A stretch of 64,000 nucleotides of DNA from Amycolatopsis sp. 2-15 (lineage in GTDB: Bacteria > Actinomycetota > Actinomycetes > Mycobacteriales > Pseudonocardiaceae): assembly GCF_030285625.1 (NCBI RefSeq), contig NZ_CP127294.1, forward strand, positions 6,976,001 through 7,040,000. Direction: 5' to 3'. The notes under the pieces were generated by a model. That model saw nothing but the letters and a program-made list of their open reading frames with translations. It made no database searches and was not told where the DNA came from. Of the stretch, positions 52,673 to 60,714 are shown in pieces. The translations under genes and the position numbers were made by a program. Numbering within the stretch: the first letter of the stretch is position 1; each line of letters starts with the position of its first letter.

Positions 52673-53092
52673 ATGACCGCCACCGCTTCCCGGACAGGCC
52701 ACTGCCTCTGCGGCGCCATCCGCTACCGGTTCGACGCGCGACCCGACGGTGTCGTCCTGTGTCACTGTGACGACTGCCAGCGCCACACCGGCTCGGCGTT
52801 CTCGGAGAACGTCCTGGTGGCGCGGGACGCGGTGAAGACCGAGGGCACGCCCAAGGTCCACCACACCACCGGGACCGAGAACGGCCACCTGCGCGACCGC
52901 CTGTTCTGCGGCGACTGCGGCTCCCCGATCTTCACGATCCTCCACGAACGCCCCGAAACCCTCATCGTCAAGGGCGGCACCCTCGACGACCGCTCAGGCC
53001 TCGCACCCTTCGCCGACGTGTGGTGGCGCCGCGCGCAGGACTGGCTCGCGCCCCACCCCACCCGCGCCCGGTTCGACGGCGACGCGCAGTAG
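52673..53092 (+). CDS. GFA-family zinc protein (glutathione-dependent formaldehyde-activating enzyme-like)
   Basis: A 139-residue GFA/CENP-V fold protein. The zinc ligands are in place: GHCLCGAIRY, CHCDDCQRHTGSAF and LFCGDCGSPIF. The ATG at 52673 follows GGGAGAAGAAG. Family members were linked to S-hydroxymethylglutathione formation, but many in actinobacteria (which use mycothiol) have unproven activity, so the enzyme name should not be taken literally. Confidence 0.9.
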   Translation: MTATASRTGHCLCGAIRYRFDARPDGVVLCHCDDCQRHTGSAFSENVLVARDAVKTEGTPKVHHTTGTENGHLRDRLFCGDCGSPIFTILHERPETLIVKGGTLDDRSGLAPFADVWWRRAQDWLAPHPTRARFDGDAQ

Positions 53093-53195
53093 GCCGGACT
53101 GAAGGCGGCAAAACGCCGCCAACGAGCGCTTCACGGGCGTCAAGTTTGCGTCGGCACTCAAGGCCGGACGCACCGCGCCGCCGCACCCTGAACAG

Positions 53196-53345
53196 ATGAC
53201 CGGCCTGACGTTCACCCTGGTCGCGATCGGCGGCTTCGCGCTGGTGGCCCTGCTGCTGCGCCTCGCCGGCGCGTGGCTCGGCTCCCACGACGCCGACCCC
53301 TTCGCGCGCGACATCCCGCCGCGCGGTGACGGGGAGGCGCGCTAG
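53196..53345 (+). CDS. Small single-span membrane protein
   Basis: A 49-residue frame from the ATG at 53196: one hydrophobic segment (TLVAIGGFALVALLLRLAGA) followed by a short polar tail (HDADPFARDIPPR). The stop overlaps the end of the convergent gene at 53342. The ribosome site is weak (GAACAG), so translation is uncertain. Too short for family assignment. Confidence 0.45.
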   Translation: MTGLTFTLVAIGGFALVALLLRLAGAWLGSHDADPFARDIPPRGDGEAR

Positions 53346-53602
53346 TCGCTTTCCAGCTCCGCCAGCACTTCCGCGGCCGTGGTGTCGCCGCCCAGCGCCA
53401 GGCGGCGCAGCTCGTCGTGGTCCTCGCGTTCGGTCGCGAGCTCGACGAGCAGGTCCGCGGCATCGGGACTGCCACCGGCCGCCCACTGCCGCAGCTCGGC
53501 CGCGTCGCCACGTTCGGCGGCCAGCTCGATCAGCTGGTCGACCGCGTCGGAGTCTCCTCGAGCGGCCGCTGCGCGCAGGGCTTCCGGATCGGGGTCGGTC
53601 AT
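53342..53602 (-). CDS. Small acidic helical-repeat protein
   Basis: An 86-residue, Ala/Asp/Glu/Leu-rich protein built of about three similar units of 25-27 residues (ALRAAAARGDSDAVDQLIEL, ELRQWAAGGSPDAADLLVEL, ELRRLALGGDTTAAEVLAEL), a helical-hairpin pattern like Sel1, ankyrin-like or leucine-rich variant repeats. AGGAAGG lies eight bases before the ATG at 53602. Twenty-one bases downstream of kup's end on the other side is its start, so it follows on the same strand after kup. Probably a binding module; partner unknown. Confidence 0.65.
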   Translation of the reverse strand: MTDPDPEALRAAAARGDSDAVDQLIELAAERGDAAELRQWAAGGSPDAADLLVELATEREDHDELRRLALGGDTTAAEVLAELESD

Positions 53603-53623
53603 CGTCGGCACCTTCCTGACGCG

Positions 53624-55579
53624 CTACACGTCGATGTGCGAACCCATGATCACGGTCCGTTCGCGGGGCAGCGCGAAGTACTCGGCCGCGTCGGCGGTGA
53701 TGTAGGAGGTGGCGATGAACAGGCGTTTGCGCCAGGCCGCCATGGTGTGTTCGTCGCCACGGCGCAGCTCGATCTTCGACAGGAAGTAGGACGCGTCGTC
53801 GACCTGCAGGCGGCCTTCGGTGTCGGACGGGTCGACGAGCGCGAGCGTGCGCGGCACGTCCGGGGTTTCCATGTAGCCGAAGCGAGCCGTGACGTGGGTG
53901 ATGCCGTCGTCTGCGTAGCCGAGGTCGTCGACGGAGATCCGTTCGATGTCCGGGATCCGGGGCACGGGCTCGGTTTCGAGCGACATGATCACCACGTGCT
54001 CGTGGCGCACGTGGTTGTGCTCCACGTTGGCGCGCATGGCCAGCGGCGCGCTGTCGTTGCCGCGGTTGAGGAACACGGCTGTGCCGGGCACGGTCTGCGT
54101 CGGCGACTCACCGTTGCGCAGCTTGTCGACGAACTCGCGCAGCGACCCTTCGTGCCGGTTGCGTTCGGCTGTCACGATCTGACGGCCGCGCTGCCAGGTG
54201 GTCATGACCGTGAACGCGGTGAGGCCGATGAGCAGCGGCAGCCACGCCCCGTGGACGAGCTTGGTGAGGTTGGCGGCGACGAACAGCAGGTCCACCACCA
54301 GCAGCACGCCCCCGCCGATCCAGATCAGCCAGGGCGGCGTGCTCCACTTCGACCGGGCGATGTAGAAGAACAGCAACGTGGTGATGGTGATCGTCGCGGT
54401 CACGGCCATGCCGAACGCGTAGGCCAGCGCCGACGAGCTGCGGAAGGCGAACACCAGCGTCAGCACCGAGAACATCAGCAGCCAGTTGATCCACGGCACG
54501 TAGATCTGCCCGCGCTCGGTCTCCGACGTGTGCGCGATCCGCAGCCGCGGCAGGTACCCGAGCTGCGCGGCCTGCGAGGCGACCGAGTACGCGCCCGTGA
54601 TCACGGCCTGCGACGCAATCACCGTCGCCACCGTGGCCAGCAGGACGAGCGGCAGCCGCGCCCAGCCGGGCACGAGCAGGAAGAACGGGCTGCTGAGGTT
54701 GGCCTGGTCTTCGAGGATCAGCGCGCCCTGGCCGAAGTAGTTCAGCACCAGCGCGGGGAACACGAGGAACACCCAGCCCCGGGTGATGGCGCGGCGGCCG
54801 AAGTGGCCCATGTCCGCGTACAGCGCTTCGGCGCCGGTGACCGAAAGCACGACGGCGGCCAGCGCGAAGAAGGCGATGTCGAAGTGGCCCACCATGAAGT
54901 CCAGCGCGTACGTCGGCGAGAGCGCTTCGAGGATCGCCGGGTGCTTGACGATGCCCGTCACCCCGGTCAGGCCGATCACGGTGAACCACGTGATCATCAC
55001 CGGCCCGAACACCCGCCCGACGGCCGCGGTGCCCCGGCGTTGCACCAGGAACAGCACCACGATGATCACCGCGGTGATCGGCACGACCCAGCTCTCGAAC
55101 GAGTCGTCGACGACCTTGAGACCCTCCACCGCCGACAGCACCGAGATCGCCGGGGTGATCATGCTGTCGCCGAAGAACAACGACGCGCCGAAGATGCCCA
55201 GCCCCGCCAGCACCACGGCCACCCGCCGCCGCCCCTGCCCGCCGCGGCGGCGCAGCAGCGTGATCAGGGCCATGATGCCGCCCTCGCCGTCGTTGTCCGC
55301 GCGCATCGCCAGCAGCACGTAGGTGACGGTCACGATGACCGTCACGGACCAGAAGATCAGTGACACGACCCCGAACACGTTCTGCGCGCTCACCGGCACC
55401 GGGTGCGGGTCGCTCGGGCTGAACACCGTCTGCAGCGTGTAGATCGGGCTCGTCCCGATGTCGCCGAACACGACTCCCAGCGCTCCGACCACGACGGCCA
55501 GCTTCACGGAGTCCCGCGCGAGCCGCGCGCGGCCGGCCGGCCCGTCCTCCGTCGTGGTCGCCTTGCGGCCCTCGATCAC
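53624..55579 (-). CDS. kup: Low-affinity potassium transporter Kup
   Basis: A 651-residue KUP/HAK-type potassium uptake protein: 12 membrane helices, the signature ALGVVFGDIGTSPIYTLQ in the first helix, GADNDGEGG-type loop RADNDGEGGIMALI, and a C-terminal cytoplasmic domain of about 170 residues ending MGSHIDV. GTG at 55579 with GAGGAGGAAGA before it is preferred to an upstream ATG. Uptake by K+/H+ symport in the family. Confidence 0.96.
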   Translation of the reverse strand: MIEGRKATTTEDGPAGRARLARDSVKLAVVVGALGVVFGDIGTSPIYTLQTVFSPSDPHPVPVSAQNVFGVVSLIFWSVTVIVTVTYVLLAMRADNDGEGGIMALITLLRRRGGQGRRRVAVVLAGLGIFGASLFFGDSMITPAISVLSAVEGLKVVDDSFESWVVPITAVIIVVLFLVQRRGTAAVGRVFGPVMITWFTVIGLTGVTGIVKHPAILEALSPTYALDFMVGHFDIAFFALAAVVLSVTGAEALYADMGHFGRRAITRGWVFLVFPALVLNYFGQGALILEDQANLSSPFFLLVPGWARLPLVLLATVATVIASQAVITGAYSVASQAAQLGYLPRLRIAHTSETERGQIYVPWINWLLMFSVLTLVFAFRSSSALAYAFGMAVTATITITTLLFFYIARSKWSTPPWLIWIGGGVLLVVDLLFVAANLTKLVHGAWLPLLIGLTAFTVMTTWQRGRQIVTAERNRHEGSLREFVDKLRNGESPTQTVPGTAVFLNRGNDSAPLAMRANVEHNHVRHEHVVIMSLETEPVPRIPDIERISVDDLGYADDGITHVTARFGYMETPDVPRTLALVDPSDTEGRLQVDDASYFLSKIELRRGDEHTMAAWRKRLFIATSYITADAAEYFALPRERTVIMGSHIDV

Positions 55580-55672
55580 GGTCTTCCTCCTCGGCGCGAG
55601 CGGGCACAGTCCCGGCATCGGGGCGAACCCTACCGGTCCGAGGTGGACGGCACCGGAAGATCAACGGCCGCG

Positions 55673-56181
55673 TCAGGAGCCCGGACGCGTGCCGGTGCCA
55701 CGGTCACCGTCGACCGGCTCCGGGTCGTGGACCACCCCGGGCGCGCCGATCCGGGCGAGTGCCGTGGTCATCGCAGCACGGATCCGCGCCTGACCGCCGT
55801 CGTGGTCGGCGGTCTCGACGACCACGCAGTGGGCGGTCGTCGAGAGGTCCCTCAGCAGCTGACGGATCCGCCGATCCCAGGCGTCCGCCGCCGGTGCGGG
55901 CTCCTCGGCGCCGTGGTCGAGCAGGATGGTGAGGTCCGGGCGGAGCCGGCCGACGGTCCACTCCGCGAGGCACGCCGGCTCCTCGGCGTCGAGTCCGGAG
56001 CCGGCCGACAGGTGGTCCAGCGGCGAGTCGATCAGGCGCCCGATCACAACGACGGCGCCGGATTCGAGGGCGGGCCGGACCTCGCGCTGGACGATGTCGG
56101 CTCGCACCGCGGCCGCGGCCAGCACCCGGGCTTGCGCCGTGGTCACCGACGCACCGGACAGCAGCGCCTGCAGCCGCGGGT
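55673..56181 (-). pseudogene. Thymidylate kinase fragment, 5' part lost
   Basis: The frame encodes the middle and end of a dTMP-kinase-like protein: a helix region with RADIVQREVRPALESGAVVV, then IGRLIDSPLDHLSAGSGLD and RLRPDLTILLD. In full proteins this follows a P-loop and a DR[YF]-type motif, but here the homology stops at about 56181 and the upstream frame is random Arg/Pro-rich sequence. The break point directly meets the fragment of a luciferase-like gene on the other strand. No start, so no product expected. Confidence 0.65.
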
Positions 56182-56358
56182 CACCTCCCCGAGCTGCGGA
56201 TCGCCGTCGCCCTGCGCAATCCCCAACCCGAAGACGTCGCCGAGCTGGCCGCACCGGGCGTCGACGAACTGGTGCTCGTCGACAGCCCGCCCGACGACCC
56301 GGCCCGCGCCGCCGAGTGGGCGTCCAAACTGGCCGGCCGCTGGCTCCCGGCTGCCTGA
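56182..56358 (+). pseudogene. 3' remnant of a luciferase-like (LLM/F420-type) oxidoreductase gene
   Basis: Fifty-five codons with strong coding character, reading LPELRIAVALRNPQPEDVAE, GVDELVLVDSPPDDPARAAE and ending LAGRWLPAA, the C-terminal end of LLM-class flavin-dependent oxidoreductases. No start codon or upstream frame; the sequence to the left is the inverted thymidylate kinase fragment. Confidence 0.55.
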
Positions 56359-57013
56359 CTACGAGGCCGCACCCCACTCGTCGAGCCGCGCGAGGAACGC
56401 GGTGAAGTCCTCGCGGAACCACGAGTGCCCCGACCCGGGCACGGTCTCCACGGTCAGGCCGCGAGCGCGCAGCTCACCGGCGTGCGCCGGAGTGATGTAC
56501 TCACTCCCCTCCGCTCCGAGGACCAGCGACGGCCACGGCGCCGACTCGGGTGAATGGTCGTAACCGACACCGGTGGCCATCCCGGGGGGTGGCCGCGGGG
56601 TCCATGCGCCACAGGGATTCCCACCGCAGCGCGAGGTCGGCTTCCGGCCACCGCCCGCCGAGGCGTTCGCGCAACTGCGCGGGCTCGGTCCACTCCAGCC
56701 ACGCGGTCCACTCGGCCCGCGAGCGCACGTCCTGCTCGGCCGTCATCCGCCACGCCGGGTCGAGGTACACCGCGCTCGACGGACGCAGCGCGTGCGCGGC
56801 GATGGCCAGCGCGAGGCCACCCAGGGAATGCCCGACGGCCAGGTCGATCTTCGTGGCGCCGACCGTGTCGACGAGGTCCAGCGCCCAGTCGGTCGGCGAA
56901 TAGCGGCCGCGAGGGCTGGCGCCGTGGCCGCGCAGATCCGGCGCCAGCACGGTGTAGCCGCGATCGGCCAGCGCCGGGCCCAGCCGATGCCATGACGCGC
57001 TGTCGCCGAACAA
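56359..57013 (-). pseudogene. Alpha/beta hydrolase gene, 5'-truncated and frameshifted
   Basis: From 57013 the frame reads GDSASWHRLGPALADRGYTV, DLRGHG and the nucleophile GHSLGGLAL of an alpha/beta hydrolase, but the usual opening strands and LLHG motif are missing. At about 56580 the reading moves to another frame (GVGYDHSPESAPWPSLVLGA, ending with the catalytic His in VPGSGHSWFREDF). The switch lies in a run of six C, and removing one C restores the frame. Both changes together make it a pseudogene unless the assembly is wrong here. Confidence 0.75.
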
Positions 57014-57138
57014 TCGGCCCGGCGCACGAGATCGCCGAGAAACTCCTGCGCTACCGGGAAATCCACGGGATCACCTACATCAGCGTGCTGGAGCCGGCGC
57101 TGACGGAGTTCGCGGAGGTCATCAAGCTGCTCGGCTGA
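57013..57138 (+). pseudogene. 3' remnant of a second luciferase-like oxidoreductase gene
   Basis: The codons after 57013 read IGPAHEIAEKLLRYREIHGI then TYISVLEPALTEFAEVIKLL and a stop, the standard C-terminus of an F420-type LLM oxidoreductase (pattern GsPeqIAekLlryre). The rest of the gene is absent; the sequence to the left is the start of the inverted hydrolase fragment. Different subfamily from the remnant at 56182. Confidence 0.6.
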
Positions 57139-57157
57139 GCCGGCCTCGACCAGCCCC

Positions 57158-57188
57158 GCCGCCGCCTGTCACAGGGACGGGCGGCGGC
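57158..57188 (-). terminator. Hairpin after the MarR-family gene
   Basis: GCCGCCGCCTGTC (57158-57170) and GACGGGCGGCGGC (57176-57188), a 13-base stem with one G-U pair and a five-base loop, starting four bases beyond the stop of the minus-strand MarR gene. Confidence 0.7.
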
Positions 57189-57191
57189 TTG

Positions 57192-57644
57192 CTATTCGGG
57201 ATAGGCGAACCGCGTCAGCAGATCCATCAGCTTCTCCGGCTCACCCGGCCGCAGGTGCGACACCAGCTCCTGCGCCGGCGCCACCGCGTCCTCGTGCGCC
57301 GCGTCGAACGCCGTCAACCCGGCCTCGGTGATCTCGACCTCGCGCACCCGCCGGTCCCCCGGCACGGCCTTGCGGACCGCGAACCCCTTCTCCTCCAGAT
57401 CGTCGACGACCCGCATGATCCCGGCCTTGTCCGAGCCGGTCGCCTCGACCAGGTCGCGCTGCGTCGTCGGCCCGCGGTCCACCAGGATGATCAGCACGGC
57501 GAAGTGCCGCAGATCCAGCCCGTGCGGCCGCATGGCGGCCGTCATCGTGCTCGCCACTCGCGCGTGTGCCCGGCGCAGCAACAACCCCAGCGCGAACGGC
57601 GACCCATCCCCCGGACGATCGGTGGCCCGCGGCTTCCCACTCAT
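57192..57644 (-). CDS. MarR-family transcriptional regulator
   Basis: A 150-residue winged-helix regulator with the MarR core: LRHFAVLIILVDRGPTTQRD, LVEATGSDKAGIMRVVDDLE and the wing RKAVPGDRRVREVEITEAG. ATG at 57644. No obvious operator at its start; the AT-rich segment 57900-57960 upstream, with a TTGTAC-N7-GTACAA dyad, may be a target (inference). Confidence 0.92.
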   Translation of the reverse strand: MSGKPRATDRPGDGSPFALGLLLRRAHARVASTMTAAMRPHGLDLRHFAVLIILVDRGPTTQRDLVEATGSDKAGIMRVVDDLEEKGFAVRKAVPGDRRVREVEITEAGLTAFDAAHEDAVAPAQELVSHLRPGEPEKLMDLLTRFAYPE

Positions 57645-57997
57645 GCCCGCACTCTACCTCGACTGATACGGTTTCATCCGATACGGAGGTCGTCCGTGTC
57701 CAGCCTCGGAGTCACACCGCGGGCACCACGCGCGCCCACCTCCGCACCACGTCCGGTAGCCCCTACCAGTACCGGCGGCTCGCGTCGGCCATGGTCACGC
57801 CGAACATCTCGATGTGGTCGATCAGCTCGGTTTCGACGGGCATGGCGTCAATCCAATCCCATCGTCACACCACCGGACTCAGGTTTCACCTGAAAACACC
57901 GATACGACCCCAACCTATTCCTAACAAAAAATTGTACAAGAATCGTACAAATTCGTTTTACACCACAGTTTGACACTTTCCCGAATCGCATGCAGAA
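57645..57997 (+). promoter_or_regulatory. Intergenic region with AT-rich dyad and promoter-like hexamer
   Basis: The region holds no gene I can support; a 26-codon minus-strand frame near 57770-57842 is too short. From 57895 to 57965 composition drops sharply in GC. TTGTAC (57932-57937) and GTACAA (57945-57950) form an inverted repeat with a 7-base spacer, and a TTGACA hexamer lies at 57970-57975, too close to the start at 57998 to be a normal -35 box unless the real start is further on. Confidence 0.45.
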
Positions 57998-59254
57998 ATG
58001 GATCTCATGCGAATTCCCCGAGTACTCCTCCTCGTGCTGGCCGTCGCCGCCGGCGCGCTCGCGATACCCGGCACCGCCAGCGCCGCCTACAGCGATCCCC
58101 TGACCACCACGACGAAACAAAGCCTGGTCTGGCACGCCACCCCGACCGCCGCGTTGACCGCGCTCGACAACGCGCTGCCCAACGTCAGCCTCAACACCGT
58201 CGTCAACGACCCCAGCTACCCCACCACCGGCTGCACCGCCGCCGAAAAAGCCGCGCTCCCCAAGGCGCCGGCGGCCACCACGTCCTTCTGCTGGGACACC
58301 GACCGCGCGAACAGCGCCACCTGGGTCCCCCAGGGCATCACCACCTCCGGTGACGCCGACGACGACGGCATGTGGGGCGCCGACAAGATCATCCTGTCCG
58401 GCTGGCACAGCGGCGACACCCTCGGCCGCTACGACGACGCCCGCATCATGGCCGTCAACTACGACAAACCGCCGGCCCCCACCAACCGCATGATGTACCT
58501 CGCCGTCCCCAACAGCACCGGCTCGAGCTTCACCGCCGCGAAGGCCCACATGGGCGGCATGGCCTGGTACGGCGACAAGATCTACGTGACGGCCGTCGGC
58601 AACACCTCCACCGCCATCCGCGTCTTCAGCACCAAACACATCCTGCAAATGACCGACACGACGTCCAACTCGATCGGCAAGACGTCGGCCGGGTACGCCG
58701 CCTACACCTACAAGTACGCCATGATGCAAATCGGCTACTACACCTACGCGGGCGGCACCTGCAGCATGCAGTCCGACACCGGCGTCCCCTGCTTCTCCTC
58801 GATGTCCCTGGACCGCACCACCTCCCCCGCCACGATCGTCACCACGGAGTACTTCGCCGACCAATCCCTCCACGGCCGCCTCTACCGTTACCCCACCGGC
58901 GCCGACTACCTCCTGGCGAGCTCGGGCACCACCGCAGCCACCGAGGCCTTCCGCAGCTCCGTCGGCAACATGCAGGGCGTCCTCTCCCACAACGGCAAGT
59001 GGTACGTCTCCCACAGCTCCGCCACGCTCAACGGCCAGCTCTGGGCTCAAACGACCTCCGCGAGCACCTCCTCGACCTGCGGCTCCCCCACCACGACGGC
59101 CTGCTGGGCCGTCCACCCGGAAGCCCTGACGTACGACTGGTCCACCGGTTTGGTGTGGTCCCAGTCCGAATGGTCGACCACCGACTGCTCCACCCAGGGC
59201 CAGACTTGCGGGCGCTCGGTGTTCGCCGTGCCGCTGTCCGCCCTGCCTTTCTGA
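57998..59254 (+). CDS. Secreted protein of unknown function
   Basis: A 418-residue exported protein: signal peptide LLLVLAVAAGALAIPG with cleavage after TASA. The mature part is Thr/Ser/Tyr/Trp-rich with few charges, eight Cys in spaced pairs (for example GGTCSMQSDTGVPCFSS and TTDCSTQGQTCGRS) and repeated short aromatic motifs (WVPQGITTSGDADDDGMWG, MGGMAWYGDKIYVT, NGKWYVSHS). The pattern suggests a beta-rich, disulfide-stabilised fold, perhaps propeller-like. The ATG at 57998 or the one three codons later starts it. No family recognised. Confidence 0.8.
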   Translation: MDLMRIPRVLLLVLAVAAGALAIPGTASAAYSDPLTTTTKQSLVWHATPTAALTALDNALPNVSLNTVVNDPSYPTTGCTAAEKAALPKAPAATTSFCWDTDRANSATWVPQGITTSGDADDDGMWGADKIILSGWHSGDTLGRYDDARIMAVNYDKPPAPTNRMMYLAVPNSTGSSFTAAKAHMGGMAWYGDKIYVTAVGNTSTAIRVFSTKHILQMTDTTSNSIGKTSAGYAAYTYKYAMMQIGYYTYAGGTCSMQSDTGVPCFSSMSLDRTTSPATIVTTEYFADQSLHGRLYRYPTGADYLLASSGTTAATEAFRSSVGNMQGVLSHNGKWYVSHSSATLNGQLWAQTTSASTSSTCGSPTTTACWAVHPEALTYDWSTGLVWSQSEWSTTDCSTQGQTCGRSVFAVPLSALPF

Positions 59255-59292
59255 CGGGTTTGACTGTCCCGGGCGGCCCTTCGCTCTCCTTG

Positions 59293-60381
59293 TCACGGAG
59301 CGCGAAGAGCCGCTTTCATCTCCGCGAGGTAGTTGTTGTAGTCCGACTGCGCGAGCACGGGGTGGCTCCAGGCCGGGGCCCATTTGGCCGGGTCCCAGAC
59401 GGCCGGGTCGTTCGTGACATCCGTCCGGATCGAGGTGTGGTTGGTGATGCGGACGACTGCTTCCTGGCCGGCCTTCGAGACGATCCAGTCGTCGAAAAGC
59501 CGGGCGGCGTCGGGGTGCGGCGAGTTCTTGACGACGTCGATCAGGCTGAGGGAAGCCGGCAGCGGGGTGTCGTTGGCGAAGTCGAGTTCGTCCGGGGTCT
59601 TCTGCTTCAGCGCCGAGGCCTTGTAGCCGTACGCGGTCGCCGCGACAGGCGGCTCGCCGGCCTGGACGTTCGTCAGCGACACGGTGTGGCTCTGCACGAA
59701 GCGCGGTGAGTTCGCCCCGAGTGCCTTCAGCAGCGCGAGAGCCTTGTCGTGCCCCATGGCGATGATCAGGCTGTCGTACCAGTTCACCGCGTACGGGTCG
59801 ATGGAGAACTGACCCTTCCACTCGGGCCGCGTCAGATCCTCCCACGACTTGGGTGCCATCAGTCCGCGCTGCGCCACGACGGCTGGGTTCCACGACAGGA
59901 CCGTGGTGAGCACGTAGACGACGCCCCGGTACCCGGCCGGAAGCGTCAGCCCGTCAGGCAGCGGCGGCGCGTCCTTCGGCTGATAAGGCCGCAACGCACC
60001 GGCCTGCACGAGCTGGGCGATCTGCGGTCCCTCACCGGAGACGACGTCCGCGTTGTACTTCCCGCCGCGCTGTTCGGTGATGATGCGCTGAGGCAGCTCG
60101 GATGCGCTGGGACGCAACGCGTTCACCTTGACGTTCGGGTACGTCTTGTTGAAATCGGCGATGATGGGCTGCACGTCGGTGTCGGCGAAGGTCGTGTACC
60201 AGACGACGGACCCCTCCTTGGCCGCGGCGGCCGCCAACTGGGCGGGACTCAGTTTGTCGGCCGCGGCCTGCGCCGCCGAATCATTGCCCGCGGCGCCACC
60301 GCACGCGGCGACCGCCGTGACCACGAGTCCGCCGGCGAGCAGGGCCGCGAGCGGCCGGGAGATCGTGCGCCACACGTTCAT
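59293..60381 (-). CDS. Orphan extracellular solute-binding lipoprotein (family 1 type)
   Basis: A 362-residue binding protein of the iron/thiamine/2-aminoethylphosphonate-type group: lipobox VAAC, then GSVVWYTTFADTDVQPII, the ADVVSGEGPQIAQLVQAGAL hinge region and APKSWEDLTRPEWKGQFSID. AAGGGA precedes the ATG at 60381. No permease or ATPase genes adjoin it. A promoter-like TTGACA with a duplicated AATAGTCC lies 80-110 bases upstream. Confidence 0.9.
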   Translation of the reverse strand: MNVWRTISRPLAALLAGGLVVTAVAACGGAAGNDSAAQAAADKLSPAQLAAAAAKEGSVVWYTTFADTDVQPIIADFNKTYPNVKVNALRPSASELPQRIITEQRGGKYNADVVSGEGPQIAQLVQAGALRPYQPKDAPPLPDGLTLPAGYRGVVYVLTTVLSWNPAVVAQRGLMAPKSWEDLTRPEWKGQFSIDPYAVNWYDSLIIAMGHDKALALLKALGANSPRFVQSHTVSLTNVQAGEPPVAATAYGYKASALKQKTPDELDFANDTPLPASLSLIDVVKNSPHPDAARLFDDWIVSKAGQEAVVRITNHTSIRTDVTNDPAVWDPAKWAPAWSHPVLAQSDYNNYLAEMKAALRAP

Positions 60382-60463
60382 AACCGTCCCTTCGGCGAGG
60401 GCGGCCACCGTTCGACGCGGGGCGGCGACTCACCTCGGCGTGAGTGCGGAATCGACGCTCAGC

Positions 60464-60494
60464 AGTATGGACTATTGGTAGGACTATTTGTCAA
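60464..60494 (-). promoter_or_regulatory. Promoter-like element with duplicated octamer, upstream of the solute-binding gene
   Basis: On the minus strand: TTGACA (60494-60489), then AATAGTCC, TACC, AATAGTCC, then CATACT (60469-60464), a 19-base spacing. The two octamers lie 12 bases apart between the putative -35 and -10, where an operator would block initiation. Confidence 0.45.
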
Positions 60495-60714
60495 CTGGCG
60501 CAGGCCGCCCCCTGCCTACCTCGACGAGACCCGACAACGCACCTTCGCCCCGCACGCGAACAACGGCACGACCGCGCCTCGGGCCAACGCACGGACATTT
60601 CGTACCGCAGCTACTGGGTCGACGCTGCCGCGGCGAGCGGCGCTGCCAAAGTAATCTGACGTCTGACCTCGACGGCCGCTGCGGCACCCACCCGCGGTGG
60701 CCGTGCGGACGTTC

